Shown one piece after another: positions 5,120-5,813 of a DNA stretch of 5,813 nt (position 1 is the stretch's first letter; every line of letters begins with the position of its first letter). Location of the stretch: positions 1-5,813 of the forward strand of contig JAUVLC010000137.1 of the NCBI GenBank assembly GCA_030595925.1, in the 5' to 3' direction. The translations under genes and the position numbers were made by a program. The DNA comes from Clostridia bacterium (lineage in GTDB: Bacteria > CBDUZB01 > JAGLHV01). The notes beneath the pieces were generated by a model that searched no databases, was not told the origin of the DNA, and saw only the letters and a list, made by a program, of their open reading frames with translations.

Positions 5120-5813
5120 CTTCTCTCCAGGCAAACATTTTCACTCTATCAATACCAGGAACTATTCCTATGCCAATTAAATTTGGGTCATGTTTTATAT
5201 CTGAAGTTCCCTCACCGCTATAACTATAAACATTAATCGCACCCTTACCCCATGCAGTTCCTACTACATTACAATCATATTTAGGAGCATAAACAGCTGC
5301 ATAAACATCACTCGTCCCGTGGAACTTTATATTACCGCTTTCTCCTGTTCCATAAAGGAAAAAAGTAGTGGCATCTGCTCCTGTATTTACAAAACCAGTT
5401 CCCCCTGCATCAATATCACCGGAACAATACAAATGCACTGCTCCTCCTCCTATAATAGTAGCTAACGTTATTTTAGCATTTCCCTTGATTTCTATAGAAG
5501 TACAGGTATAAGTACCGGGATTTATAGTAAAATTAGTGGTTCCATTTAGATTTATTGCTCCTAAATCGTTAACTCCTACTCCCGATGGAGCAACCGGTAA
5601 AGGAAAATTAGCTGTTGCGTAATCTTCTTCTGTAACTGCTCCAGTAACATGAACCGCACCATTTACCGTATCACTGGTAATTACATCCCCAGCTATCTTA
5701 CAGGTATCAAGAAGATCAATTCCTCCATCCCCTGCTGAAATAGCATAATCATACGGAGAATGTGTAGGAAAGGGTATTCTGTTAACTAAAGCTATAATTT
5801 TTCTTCTTTCTCT
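5109..5813 (-). CDS. PilX-like / DUF7305-type pilus-associated protein, N-terminus cut by window edge
   Basis: An open frame enters at the right edge with no start visible and ends at TAG 5111-5109, giving 234 residues. The last 130 or so carry the features of the DUF7305 domain found at the C-terminus of PilX-type type IV pilus accessory proteins: short beta repeats rich in Gly, Asn, Thr and Asp, such as TSIEIKGNAKITL (105-117), AVHLYCSGDIDAGGTG (125-140), NIKFHGTSDVYAAVYAPKYD (161-180) and WGKGAINVYSYSG (188-200). The GxS..Y.A.YAP segment is the clearest signature. The 104 residues before it, with an NPGTY turn (98-102), match no domain I know. The PilX N-terminal helix, if present, lies outside the window. 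GTG 5438 is internal, not the start. The protein is probably extracytoplasmic, perhaps a minor pilus component or surface adhesin. It could also be a generic beta-helical surface protein. Confidence 0.68.
   Translation of the reverse strand, partial: RERRKIIALVNRIPFPTHSPYDYAISAGDGGIDLLDTCKIAGDVITSDTVNGAVHVTGAVTEEDYATANFPLPVAPSGVGVNDLGAINLNGTTNFTINPGTYTCTSIEIKGNAKITLATIIGGGAVHLYCSGDIDAGGTGFVNTGADATTFFLYGTGESGNIKFHGTSDVYAAVYAPKYDCNVVGTAWGKGAINVYSYSGEGTSDIKHDPNLIGIGIVPGIDRVKMFAWREEKI

Overview
This is an AT-rich bacterial window that looks chromosomal. It holds five protein-coding genes, two of them cut by the window edges, around a gene-poor centre of about 1.2 kb filled with repeat and transposon debris. 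A signal peptide followed by a periplasmic-type metal-binding protein, and a pilin-accessory-like surface protein, suggest a Gram-negative-type (diderm) cell. The low GC, weak Shine-Dalgarno sites and many palindromic repeats fit several uncultured phyla. No rRNA or marker gene is present, so I do not assign a taxon.

Positions 1-1925, minus strand: a compact three-gene unit read right to left. It encodes a HAD-superfamily phosphatase (1889 to 1239), a secreted DUF1007/COG3683 protein with an AHPHVFID mature N-terminus and a canonical EF-hand loop (1212 to 586), and a NicO-family metal permease with the HALGPGHGK motif (611 to the window edge). The last two overlap by 26 bp. They match the pairing called ZevA-ZevB in Haemophilus, where it is linked to zinc uptake. 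The metal here is not decided by sequence alone.

Positions 1926-3129: no intact gene. The region holds a 120-bp palindromic element (2035-2154), a wrecked IS200/IS605-type insertion sequence (about 2430-2865), and a second short repeat unit (2905-2964). The insertion sequence keeps both subterminal hairpins, the first 18 codons and the last 30 or so codons of its TnpA transposase. The middle of the transposase is gone, and a 167-bp palindromic MITE-like unit (2584-2750) sits in its place. The unit at 2905-2964 matches both ends of that MITE but lacks its inner 113 bp. A promoter with a perfect TATAAT box lies at 3033-3061.

Positions 3130-4998, plus strand: a 622-residue APC-superfamily permease fused to a PTS EIIA type-2 domain with the phospho-acceptor histidine motif (His535). 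This is the most interesting gene here, since the layout suggests a transporter controlled by the phosphotransferase phosphorelay.

Positions 5000-5813: two AT-rich stem-loops lie between convergent genes. They are followed by the C-terminal 234 residues of a minus-strand protein resembling the C-terminal (DUF7305-like) domain of PilX-type pilus-associated proteins.

I find no CRISPR array, tRNA, rRNA or defence system. The candidates for novelty are the permease-EIIA fusion and the nested repeat structure inside the IS200 remnant.
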